NCBI GenBank assembly: GCA_963840435.1
Contig: CAWIYY010000012.1
Span: forward strand, 930,001 to 994,000
Source of the DNA: Bog-473 sp963840435
GTDB taxonomy: Bacteria; Actinomycetota; Acidimicrobiia; Acidimicrobiales; RAAP-2
Direction of reading: 5' to 3'
DNA length: 64,000 nucleotides
Of this stretch, positions 56,826 through 64,000 are shown piece by piece (the stretch's first letter is position 1; each line of letters opens with the position of its first letter). The notes below the pieces were generated by a model, which was not told the origin of the DNA, ran no database searches, and saw nothing but the letters and a program-made list of their open reading frames with translations. The position numbers and the translations under genes were made by a program.

Positions 56826-58722
56826 GTGGGGATACCGGACGAGGAGATCGCGCAGGTCCGGGCGGCCACCGACATCGTCGCACTCATCAGCGAGCACACC
56901 CTGCTCAAGAAGGTGGGCCGGCGCTGGAGCGGCCTCTGCCCGTTCCACACCGAGAAGACCCCGTCGTTCAGCGTCAACGCCGAGGACGGGATGTACTACT
57001 GCTTCGGCTGCCAGCAGTCGGGCGACGCCATCAGCTTCGTCCGGGCCATGGACCACCTCGACTTCGTCGATGCCGTGCGACTCTTGGCCGATCGCTGTGG
57101 CCTCACCCTGCACGAGGACCGCGAAGCGGGCCGGGACCACCAGCGCCGCTCCGAACTGCTCGACGCGATGGAGCGGGCCGTGCAGTGGTACCACGAGCGA
57201 CTCCTCAAGGCACCCGACGCCGGACTGGCCCGCGACTACCTGCGCTCGCGGGGCTACGACGGCGACGTGGTCCGTCGCTTTCGACTGGGTTGGGCGCCCG
57301 ACGAGTGGGACACGCTGGCCAAGGCGCTGAAGCTCTCCGAGAAGGTGCTGTCGGACTCGGGCCTCGGTTTCGTCAACCGGCGCGGGCGACCGCAGGACTT
57401 CTTCCGAGGACGTGTCCTCTTCCCCATCTGCGACCCGTCGGGGAAGCCAGTGGCCATCGGTGGTCGCATTCTGCCGGTGCGTCCGGGTCAGGCACCACCA
57501 GACCGACCCGAGCCCAAGTACAAGAACTCGCAGGAATCGCCGATCTACTCAAAGCGGCGCACGCTCTACGCGCTCAACTGGGCCAAGCAGGGCATCATCG
57601 CCCAGGGTGAGGTGGTCGTCTGTGAGGGCTACACCGACGTGATCGGATGTTTCGAGGCGGGTGTGCCGTGGGCGGTGGCCACGTGCGGCACTGCGCTGGC
57701 CGAGGAGCACTTCGCACTGCTGCGCAACTTCGGCAAGCGCATCGTGCTGGCCTACGACGCCGACAGCGCGGGACAGAACGCGGCCTCGCGTGTCTACGAG
57801 TGGGAGCGCAAGCACGAGGTCGACATCGTCGTGGCCGATCTTCCGGGCGGGAGCGATCCGGGCGACCTGTCCCGTACCGACCCCGAGGGCTTGGCCCGCG
57901 CCGTGAAGGAGGCGCGGCCCTTCCTCCAATTCCGGGTGGACCGGATGCTGTCCACCGGCGACCTGACCACTCCGGAGGGGCGGGCCCGGGCAGCCGAGCA
58001 TGCGCTGGCTGCGGTGGCCGAGCACCCCGACGACCTGGTCCGTGACCAATACGTGATGCAACTGGCAGACCGGTGTCGCCTCGACGTGGCCAAGCTGCGC
58101 GAGCGGCTCGACCATGTGCGGGCGCATCCACCACAAACGGACAACGGGACGAGGAAAAGCAAATTCCAGCGGGACGATCAACCCCCGAGGAATTACCGCG
58201 GACGATGACGCGTACGACGCCGACGGCCCCGATGGCGGCGCGGCCGGAGGTCCTCCTCTGACCTTCCGACCTGGTCCTGGGCTCGAGGCTCTCAAGTTGG
58301 CCGTGCATCGACCCGATGAGGTCGTTGAACGTGTCCATCCAGTGCTGTTCGTCGATCCACTGCAACGGCAGGCGTTTGTGGCGCTCGAAGAGCACGACAG
58401 CGTCCATGAAGCCGTTGAGGCTGCGCCACCCCAGGTGGCGAGTCTGCTCCGTCGCGCCACGGTCGAAGAGCCCATGGCAGGGGACCCAGACCTGGGCGAT
58501 CCGGTGCATTCCGTCGTCAGCGTGCTCGTGCGCGAGGCAGTCCGGCGTGCACTGGCCGATGTTGGGATGGAATCACGCGCCGAGGGTGCGTCATGGCAGG
58601 ACGGAGCGGCCGAGACGGCACAAGTGCGGCTCTGGCTGGACCAACTCGACGATCCGGACGCCGGGCGCGACGCTGCCGACCGGTTGGTAGCGTGGTTGGA
58701 CGGAAGAGACGTAGAGGAGTGA
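56826..58722 (+). CDS. dnaG: DNA primase (frameshifted in this sequence)
   Basis: Two frames join to about 632 residues, the usual DnaG length. The first has the CHC2 zinc finger (CPFHTEKTPSFSVN, then YYCFGCQQSGD), the catalytic core and TOPRIM (VVVCEGYTDVIGCFEAGVPWAVATCGTAL; LAYDADSAGQNAA). The second has the C-terminal helicase-binding region (LEALKLAVHRPDEVVERVHP). They split in a linker, most simply by one extra C in the run at 58182-58186. DnaG makes replication primers and is essential, so sequence error is likely. I prefer GTG 56826 (VGIPDEEIAQVR) over an upstream start. Confidence 0.92.
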
Positions 58723-58741
58723 CGACTTTGGTAGGACGGGC

Positions 58742-60103
58742 GTGAGCGAAGACTCGGCGATCGCCATCGACGACGAGGGGATCGAAGCGCGACCCGCGCC
58801 TCAACCTGCAACCTCTGACGTCCTCGCGCCCATCGCGCACGTCGCACTGCCGGCCGGCGTGTCGCAGATCGACTTCGACGCGGTGCTGGCCTTCGGGCGC
58901 GAAAAGGGAAAGCTCACGCAGGACGAGGTCATCGAGACGCTCCACGCGGTCGAGCTGACACCCGAAGTGCTCACCGTGTTGATCGCTCGTGTCACGGCGG
59001 CCGGTGTCGTTCTGGTCGATGAAGAGGACGACGACGAGGCCGTTGTCGTCGCGCCGCGGCGCGAGACGAAGCAGAGCCACAACAACGGCGTGCGCCCCGG
59101 CGGCCGGCGGGAGTCGAACGGAGGAAAGCGCCCTTCGTCCGGAGAGTCGGGAGGCAGCGCCGAGGACCCCGTCCACACCTATCTGAAGGAGATCGGCCGC
59201 GTCCCGCTTCTGAACGCCGAGCTCGAGGTGGAGATCGCCCAGGCCATTGAGGAAGGAAACGTGGCCGCCGCCAAGCTGGCCGCCCACGAGCAGGCTCTCG
59301 CCGGTGAGGGACCACAGGAGGACCTGCTGGACGAGGCCTCGGTGCGCAGGACCCGCCGCATGATGCAGAGGGGCCTCAAGGCCAAGGACGACCTGATCGA
59401 GGCCAACCTCCGCCTCGTGGTCTCGATCGCCAAGCGCTATCGCAACCGCGGGCTGGCCTTCCTCGATCTGATTCAGGAGGGCAACCTCGGGCTGATGCGG
59501 GCGGTCGACAAGTTCGACCACACCAAGGGCTTCAAGTTCTCGACCTACGCCACCTGGTGGATCCGCCAGGCCATCACGCGGGCGATTGCAGACCAGGCGC
59601 GGACGATCCGCATTCCGGTGCACATGGTGGAGACCATCAACAAGGTCGTGTGGGCCCAGCGCCAACTTCTCCAAGAGCTCGGCCGCGAGCCGACCATCGA
59701 AGAGGTGGCGCTGCGGGTCGAGCTTCCGATCGAGCGCGTGCGCGAGATCCTTCGCATCAACCAGGACACGGTGTCGCTCGAGCAGCCGGTGGGTGACGAG
59801 GACGACTTCAACCTGTCGGACCTCATTGAGGACCGGGGAGCGGTGGTGCCCGACGACGCGGCGACGCGCTCGCTCCTCGACGCGGCCGTGCGCGAAGCAC
59901 TCGGACACCTGTCAGAGCGCGAGCAGGACGTGGTGCGGCTGCGCTTCGGTCTCGACGACGGAAAGATCCGGACACTCGAAGAGGTCGGCAAGGAGTTCGG
60001 GGTGACCCGGGAGCGGGTCCGCCAGATCGAGTCCAAGACGCTGGCCAAGCTGCGGCGGCCCGACGCCGCCCACTTGCTGCGGGACTATCTCGAAGAATCC
60101 TGA
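58742..60103 (+). CDS. rpoD: principal RNA polymerase sigma factor (RpoD/SigA type)
   Basis: 453 residues. An acidic N-terminal region 1.1 (about 1-90) is followed by a variable linker, then regions 1.2 to 4: DPVHTYLKEIGRVPLLNAEL, LRLVVSIAKRYRNRGLAFLDLIQEGNLGL in 2.1-2.2 (shown here in part), KFSTYATWWIRQAITRAIAD, and region 4 RLRFGLDDGKIRTLEEVGKE with RERVRQIESKTLAKLR. The start is GTG 58742. It follows dnaG, the classic macromolecular-synthesis order. Confidence 0.96.
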   Translation: MSEDSAIAIDDEGIEARPAPQPATSDVLAPIAHVALPAGVSQIDFDAVLAFGREKGKLTQDEVIETLHAVELTPEVLTVLIARVTAAGVVLVDEEDDDEAVVVAPRRETKQSHNNGVRPGGRRESNGGKRPSSGESGGSAEDPVHTYLKEIGRVPLLNAELEVEIAQAIEEGNVAAAKLAAHEQALAGEGPQEDLLDEASVRRTRRMMQRGLKAKDDLIEANLRLVVSIAKRYRNRGLAFLDLIQEGNLGLMRAVDKFDHTKGFKFSTYATWWIRQAITRAIADQARTIRIPVHMVETINKVVWAQRQLLQELGREPTIEEVALRVELPIERVREILRINQDTVSLEQPVGDEDDFNLSDLIEDRGAVVPDDAATRSLLDAAVREALGHLSEREQDVVRLRFGLDDGKIRTLEEVGKEFGVTRERVRQIESKTLAKLRRPDAAHLLRDYLEES

Positions 60104-60130
60104 GGCGGCCGAGCGTTCGCCCGGCACTAC

Positions 60131-61714
60131 TCAAGAACGAGCGAGGAGCGCTTGCTCCATGTCGGCCGATTCCCGGGAGACCTCACTCGGGCACAGATAC
60201 TGGGCGGCGAACTCCGTGACCACGTACGACTCGAAGTCGTTGAGGCCGCGTCCCTCCAGTGAGGCGACGAGCTTGGACGATTCGTCCCGTTTGGCCAGTC
60301 CGGTGCAGGCAACCTGACCGTCGCTGATCGCCCTCCGCGCGCTGACGCCGGTGAACGCCCCCGGGACGGGGACGGTCGAGATCAGGTGGGTGTACGCCTT
60401 CTCTGGCTGTTTCGGGAGGCTGGGGTCCTCGTAGTAGAGCTCGCCCTCGGCCATGGCGGCGGCCGGCGCCCGGGCGGCCACCTCTGGCAGCCCAGTGGCG
60501 GGGAAGACCAGGAGGTCGACGTAGAGACGCCGCTCGGCGTAGTTGCCGGCCTCGCCGGGGACGAGCCCGTGATGGACCATCCAGATGAGGCTCCCGGTCT
60601 GGAAGAACTCCGACCCGCCGTAGCCCTGCCCGTTGGCGCTGTTGGTGCTCGTGTGCCAGGCCCGGTCGAGTGGCTTGACGCAGGGCCCAGTGACCGAGGT
60701 ACAGGCCGCGATGCCGATGCTGTAGTTCGGCGTGCCCCAGAGGTTGGCCGAATAGAACAGCCAGTAGACCGATCCCTCCTTGATCATGGAGGGCGCCTCG
60801 ACCAGTCCTCCCTCCCACGGTTGGGTGGCGCCGATGAGCTCGTGGGCCGGTCCGACGGTGGAGAGCCCGTCGGGTGAGAGCTGCTGGGAATAGATGTACG
60901 TCGGCTGGTTGCAACAGTCTCCGTCGCTCTTCCAGAGGAGCCAGGGGGTGCCGTCGGAGCGGATGTAGATGCTCGGGTCGATGGCGCCACCCATCTGGTA
61001 GGGGCAGATGAAGGCAGAGGAGGAGTCGTCGACGAAGGGTCCGGACGGGCTCGTGCTGGTGGCGCGGGAGATGCACATGGCGGTGTTGGGTCCGCGCGCC
61101 GTCATGACGCACCCTGGGGTGGTCGGCTTGTAGATGCAGTTGAGCGGGTGGGTGGCCGGGGTCGCGTAGTACATCACGAAGGTCCCGTCGGGACGGGCCC
61201 AAATCGACGGCGCCCACTGGAAGCCGGACACGGTCCACTTGGGCAGGGTGGGCAGAGCGTCGCCCAGGTAGTGCCCGGCGAATCCGGTTGATCGGTTGAT
61301 GGCGATGACCGGGATGTGCGCCGGCCCGACCTTCGGCCCGCCCGTCGTGTTGGTGGCGTAGGCGTACACGGTGTTGCCGTCGTACAACGCGAAGGGATCG
61401 GCGAAGTCGCCGTTGTAAATCGGCTCGCCGTGGAGGAGCCCGCTGAGGATGGTGAGCTTGATGCCTTGGGCCTTCGCCGGGTTGGTGCCGATCGGGCCTT
61501 TCGTGGCGTTGTGGCCGGGCCTGATCAACGGCTGGCCGGCCCGAACTGGCAGTGGCGCAAAAGGTGACGACGACGAGGTGGTCGTCTTGGAAGCTGTCGC
61601 GGCGCCGGCGCCGATGGGCGGAGAGACAGCGGTGAGCAGGCAGGCACTGAAACTCAGTGCGACAAGCGTGCAGACGGCGAGACGCGAAGATCGGCGGATC
61701 GGCGGCCCGCCCAT
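60131..61714 (-). CDS. secreted GH43-like glycoside hydrolase with C-terminal DUF732-like region
   Basis: 527 residues. A signal peptide is clear (RLAVCTLVALSFSACLLTAV). Repeated propeller motifs carry candidate catalytic acids Asp106 (GDFADPFALYDG), Asp246 (GAIDPSIYIRSDG) and Glu306 (GGLVEAPSMIKEG), the GH43/arabinanase arrangement. The last about 60 residues (ARRAISDGQVACTGLAKRDE, then VVTEFAAQYLCPS) resemble a DUF732-type small actinobacterial domain. Probably cleaves an arabinose- or xylose-type polysaccharide outside the cell; substrate unproven. It is convergent with rpoD. Confidence 0.85.
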   Translation of the reverse strand: MGGPPIRRSSRLAVCTLVALSFSACLLTAVSPPIGAGAATASKTTTSSSSPFAPLPVRAGQPLIRPGHNATKGPIGTNPAKAQGIKLTILSGLLHGEPIYNGDFADPFALYDGNTVYAYATNTTGGPKVGPAHIPVIAINRSTGFAGHYLGDALPTLPKWTVSGFQWAPSIWARPDGTFVMYYATPATHPLNCIYKPTTPGCVMTARGPNTAMCISRATSTSPSGPFVDDSSSAFICPYQMGGAIDPSIYIRSDGTPWLLWKSDGDCCNQPTYIYSQQLSPDGLSTVGPAHELIGATQPWEGGLVEAPSMIKEGSVYWLFYSANLWGTPNYSIGIAACTSVTGPCVKPLDRAWHTSTNSANGQGYGGSEFFQTGSLIWMVHHGLVPGEAGNYAERRLYVDLLVFPATGLPEVAARAPAAAMAEGELYYEDPSLPKQPEKAYTHLISTVPVPGAFTGVSARRAISDGQVACTGLAKRDESSKLVASLEGRGLNDFESYVVTEFAAQYLCPSEVSRESADMEQALLARS

Positions 61715-61908
61715 GGCGCCGCGGCAGCATCAAAGGGTTCTGAATCTGGGCGCCATCCTGGGCATGGTAAACGGGGAGCAGGGCCCGCCACTGTCACACC
61801 TGCTCAAGGGGTCTTTAGGGACGTCGTCATCTGGCCGAGAATTCTCACGTCGCCTTCCCAGAGCAGGCATAGACCGCTGATATCGTGCGGGGGCTGTTTC
61901 TAGACCCT

Positions 61909-61980
<72 letters not shown>

Positions 61981-61990
61981 CTTTCTGCGT

Positions 61991-61998
61991 TGTTTACT
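61991..61998. repeat. 8-bp target site duplication, left copy
   Basis: TGTTTACT directly before the left end of the insertion sequence; an identical copy follows the right end at 63462-63469. Confidence 0.92.
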
Positions 61999-62021
61999 GG
62001 CTCTTCCGGTTTCTGCGGGGT
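61999..62021 (+). repeat. left terminal inverted repeat of the ISL3-type element
   Basis: 23 bases matching the reverse complement of 63439-63461 at all but two positions. It lies 20 bases past the transposase stop. Confidence 0.9.
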
Positions 62022-62040
62022 GAGCCACGTCCCGTGACGC

Positions 62041-63357
62041 TCACGTCACCACGATCGAGTCGAGCACTCTGAAGTTGGGCTTGCCCGCGTAGAGCAGGGC
62101 CCTGATGCGGAAGTTCTCGAAGTTGGTGAAGCCGAAGGTAACGCGCTTGACCCGCTTCAAGAGGTTGTTCATGCCTTCGGTGGGGCCGTTGGACACCTTG
62201 GCCCTGTGCCAGGCGACGATGGGCTCGAACCAGTTCTCCAAGGTGCGCGCCAGGCGCCGTACTTCGAAAGGAGCAGAGCGCTTCGAGGCGTGCTCGATGA
62301 TGTCGCGCAACAAGTCGGCGGCCGCCTCGGGGTCCTTGGTGGCATAGAACTGCGCCACAGCTTCTTTGACGCTGTAGGCGAAGGCCACCTCGCCGTCGGG
62401 GTCGCCCAAGGCCAAGAGGCCAACGAGGCGTTCTTGGAGCTCGGGATCCGAGGCCGTCGCTCCGATGACCAAGAGCTTGCGGGCGCGATAGAGCGGGTCA
62501 CCGGCCCGGCCCCGATGGCCGAGGCGCTGTTGTTGGACTCGGCGCCTGGTCTGATCGAGCGCCAAGATGGCGTGGCGCATGACGTGGAAGCGATCGATCA
62601 CCCGCGTTGCCTTGGGGGTGACGACGTGGAAGACCGCGTTGTAGGTCCTCGACATGTCGAGGCAGCCGTATTCGAGGCGCGCTTTGACGTGGTGGGGCTG
62701 AGCCTTGAGCCAGCCGGCCACTTCGGTGAAGTCCCTGGTCGGAAGCACGTCGATGAGGGCGTGGTTGGCCACGTCGCACACCGTGGTCGACCAGGTCTTG
62801 TGTTTATAGGGGCCTTCGCGCACGAAGAGCGTCTCGTCGAGGCCGATGGCGGTGGTGTCTTTGAGCCGCTTGGTATCGGCCGCGAGCAGCGCCTTGCCAT
62901 AAACGCGCGAAGCCACATTCACCGCATCCCAATCGCAGGCCAGTTCGCCAGCCAGATGGGCGATGGTCTGGCCGCCACCGATCTGCTTGACCACCCACTT
63001 GGCCGCCCGCGTGGTCAGCATGCATCCCACCGCGCGAATCCGGTGGTCGCCCAGGGTGAAGGAACGCTGGCCACACCGAGGGTTGGGGCAAAAGAGCCGG
63101 TGCTTCTTCCAGTGCAGCGTCATCGGCACGCCGCCGAAGGGCAGGTCGACATAGGAGACGACGGGACGGTCCTTGGTCCAGGCTCGCTTGCGACACCTCG
63201 GGCACGTGAGCACCGGTTTCGCCTGCTCGACGGTGATCTCGCCCGCCGGTCCTCGCCGCGCGTAGGAGAGGACGCGGACGTCTTTGAGACCCACGAGATG
63301 AGAGACGATCTCGTTAGGATCGAAGTACACAGAGGCGTGGAGGATCTTCTTTTTCAC
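62041..63357 (-). CDS. ISL3-family transposase
   Basis: 438 residues, full length. The N-terminal zinc finger has CPRCRKRA and CPNPRCGQR. A helix-turn-helix region follows (TIAHLAGELACDWDAVNVAS), then the DDE catalytic domain with Asp in TAIGLDETLF, Asp in YGCLDMSRTYNAV and Glu in SNGPTEGMNNLLKRVKR. No frameshift is present, so the element may be active. Confidence 0.95.
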   Translation of the reverse strand: MKKKILHASVYFDPNEIVSHLVGLKDVRVLSYARRGPAGEITVEQAKPVLTCPRCRKRAWTKDRPVVSYVDLPFGGVPMTLHWKKHRLFCPNPRCGQRSFTLGDHRIRAVGCMLTTRAAKWVVKQIGGGQTIAHLAGELACDWDAVNVASRVYGKALLAADTKRLKDTTAIGLDETLFVREGPYKHKTWSTTVCDVANHALIDVLPTRDFTEVAGWLKAQPHHVKARLEYGCLDMSRTYNAVFHVVTPKATRVIDRFHVMRHAILALDQTRRRVQQQRLGHRGRAGDPLYRARKLLVIGATASDPELQERLVGLLALGDPDGEVAFAYSVKEAVAQFYATKDPEAAADLLRDIIEHASKRSAPFEVRRLARTLENWFEPIVAWHRAKVSNGPTEGMNNLLKRVKRVTFGFTNFENFRIRALLYAGKPNFRVLDSIVVT

Positions 63358-63438
63358 ACATTGAGACTGAAGCGCCTCTGTGCTTACGCGGTGGATCCCC
63401 GCTGAGTCCTCAGGACCTCCTGGTTAGCGGGTCCTCAG

Positions 63439-63461
63439 ACCCCGCTGAAACCGGAAGACCC
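63439..63461 (-). repeat. right terminal inverted repeat of the ISL3-type element
   Basis: Partner of the repeat at 61999-62021, in inverted orientation, 21 of 23 positions identical. Confidence 0.9.
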
Positions 63462-63469
63462 TGTTTACT
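63462..63469. repeat. 8-bp target site duplication, right copy
   Basis: TGTTTACT directly after the right end of the insertion sequence, identical to 61991-61998. Confidence 0.92.
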
Positions 63470-63850
63470 GCTCGAGGATGTCGTCTCAACGGCACGTCAA
63501 GGGCGAGACCGACAGTGGGCATCCCATGGGCACTTGAGAGCCCCGTCTTCGTATCTGATCTCGGCGTCAGCAGTGTGCATCGGAGCTTGATCTTGGCTCC
63601 CCCTCATTTTGCGCGTGGGAGTCCCCTTTCCCACCCTCGGTCCGAACGTAGTCAGTTCCTGGTGATGCTCGGTGCCCTGTACCCCGTGAACTGTGCACAG
63701 TGCTGGGCTGACTTGTAATACGGGGATTTGAACCCCAACGCGCTGCCCTTGCGCTACCGGAGCCGTTTAGGGCTTCGTTCTGGATTGGCCCCCAGCGGGC
63801 TGGAACTCGCTCTACGTCCTTCCCTACCAACTTCACGCGCATTTGCTTCG
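63470..63850. other. region without a gene, containing a tRNA-like remnant
   Basis: About 380 bases between the insertion sequence and a DIP1984-like gene. I see no convincing protein gene. The only recognisable structure is a partial tRNA-like sequence at 63719-63765 on the minus strand. Confidence 0.45.
63719..63765 (-). other. tRNA-like remnant lacking the anticodon arm
   Basis: Read on the minus strand, a D-like arm (GCGC-AAGGGCA-GCGC, 63754-63740) is followed by only three bases and a good T arm (GGGG-TTCAAAT-CCCC, 63736-63722). An anticodon arm is missing, and the flanking bases do not pair as an acceptor stem. It looks like a deleted or chimeric tRNA gene. Chance similarity remains possible. 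Confidence 0.35.
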
Positions 63851-64000
63851 CTATGTCTCCTGTAGCTCAGAGGTCCAATTGACCTCTTGGATCCGCGCAT
63901 CGAGCTCACGAGCTCGCCGAGCGACATCCGAGGCCTGCTGTCGCAGGTCCCTGACGTCGAGGGCGCGCATGAACTTCAGCTCTGACCTGGTGGCCCGCAT
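63851..64000 (-). CDS. C-terminal end of a DIP1984/DUF6847-like protein (5' end outside window)
   Basis: 49 codons ending at TAG 63851 and still open at the window edge. The sequence RSELKFMRALDVRDLRQQAS and ARRARELDARIQEVNWTSEL matches the conserved end of the small actinobacterial DIP1984 (DUF6847) family, normally about 150 residues. The Met at the window edge is probably internal. Function of the family is unknown. Confidence 0.72.
   Translation of the reverse strand: MRATRSELKFMRALDVRDLRQQASDVARRARELDARIQEVNWTSELQET

Larger units (their letters stand above)
61999..63461 (-). mobile_element. ISL3-type insertion sequence, complete
   Basis: 1463 bases. Imperfect 23-base terminal repeats lie at 61999-62021 and 63439-63461 and agree at 21 of 23 positions (core TCTTCCGGTTTC, then GCGGGGT). 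It is flanked by 8-bp direct repeats and carries one transposase gene on the minus strand. Size, repeats and 8-bp duplication fit ISL3. A hairpin-forming repeat (AGCGGGTC-CTCA-GACCCCGCT, 63426-63446) overlaps the right end, upstream of the transposase. Intact ends and exact duplication mean the insertion is recent. Confidence 0.94.

Noticed and set aside
55166..56977. 603-codon open frame on the minus strand
   Set aside because: It lies opposite ppdK and the dnaG start, with His/Gly/Arg/Val-rich low-complexity translation typical of the antisense frame of GC-rich genes.
63855..63885. tRNA-like string TGTAGCTCAGAGG
   Set aside because: It resembles a D arm but no other tRNA arm folds around it, and it lies within the DIP1984-like coding frame.

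Overview
The window is high-GC DNA with dense, same-strand gene strings and many 4-base start/stop overlaps. The core genes and their order (holA, rpsT, lepA, hrcA, dnaJ, rsmE, HIT, phoH, ybeY, corC, era, uppS, recO, hemW, glyS, ppdK, dnaG, principal sigma factor) point to an actinobacterium. FolP2, an F420-type luciferase-like oxidoreductase and a DIP1984-like protein fit this. An Acidimicrobiia-like soil or aquatic lineage is my inference; there is no rRNA in the window to settle it.

Layout. 1-4.1 kb: a NarL-type two-component pair, then a divergent AraC regulator / NmrA reductase / SnoaL-like set. 4.7-7.7 kb: one large V4R-GAF-GAF-GGDEF-EAL cyclic-di-GMP protein. 7.9-12.2 kb: an ECF sigma factor coupled to two VOC proteins, then a MerR regulator coupled to an ABC exporter. 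12.4-16.7 kb: a secreted CocE-type hydrolase and a GntR-controlled ABC operon that carries three frameshifts here. 17-20 kb: phosphotransferase, PAC2 and LLM genes. 20.2-22.8 kb: the coupled run YbbN-like thioredoxin, folP2, holA.

22.8-34.3 kb is an accessory block lying between holA and rpsT. It holds secreted proteins, a transglycosylase-like protein, a membrane protein with a Cys/His motif, a GNAT enzyme and a flavin-type oxidoreductase. Its centre is the most interesting part of the window. A 67-residue peptide gene with a strong ribosome site sits downstream of a perfect 18-bp palindrome. It is followed by a 793-residue protein that appears to join an HExxH peptide-modification domain to a SAM methyltransferase. 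After that come two translationally coupled proteins of unknown family (718 and 325 residues). I read the peptide and fusion enzyme as a candidate, apparently undescribed, RiPP-type modification system. That reading is inference.

34.3-60.1 kb is housekeeping: rpsT | lepA-hrcA (with a CIRCE element)-dnaJ-rsmE-HIT-phoH-ybeY-corC-era, a DinG helicase, hemerythrin, uppS-recO-hemW-glyS, a MarR-controlled ABC exporter, ppdK, dnaG and the principal sigma factor. 60.1-64 kb: a secreted GH43-like enzyme, tRNA-Asn, and a complete ISL3-type insertion sequence with imperfect 23-bp terminal repeats and an exact 8-bp target duplication. Last come a tRNA-like remnant and the end of a DIP1984-like gene.

Five genes (an ABC permease, an ABC ATPase, dinG, uppS and dnaG) are split by single-base indels, most in short C/G runs. 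Because uppS and dnaG are normally essential, I take most of these as sequence errors rather than real decay.
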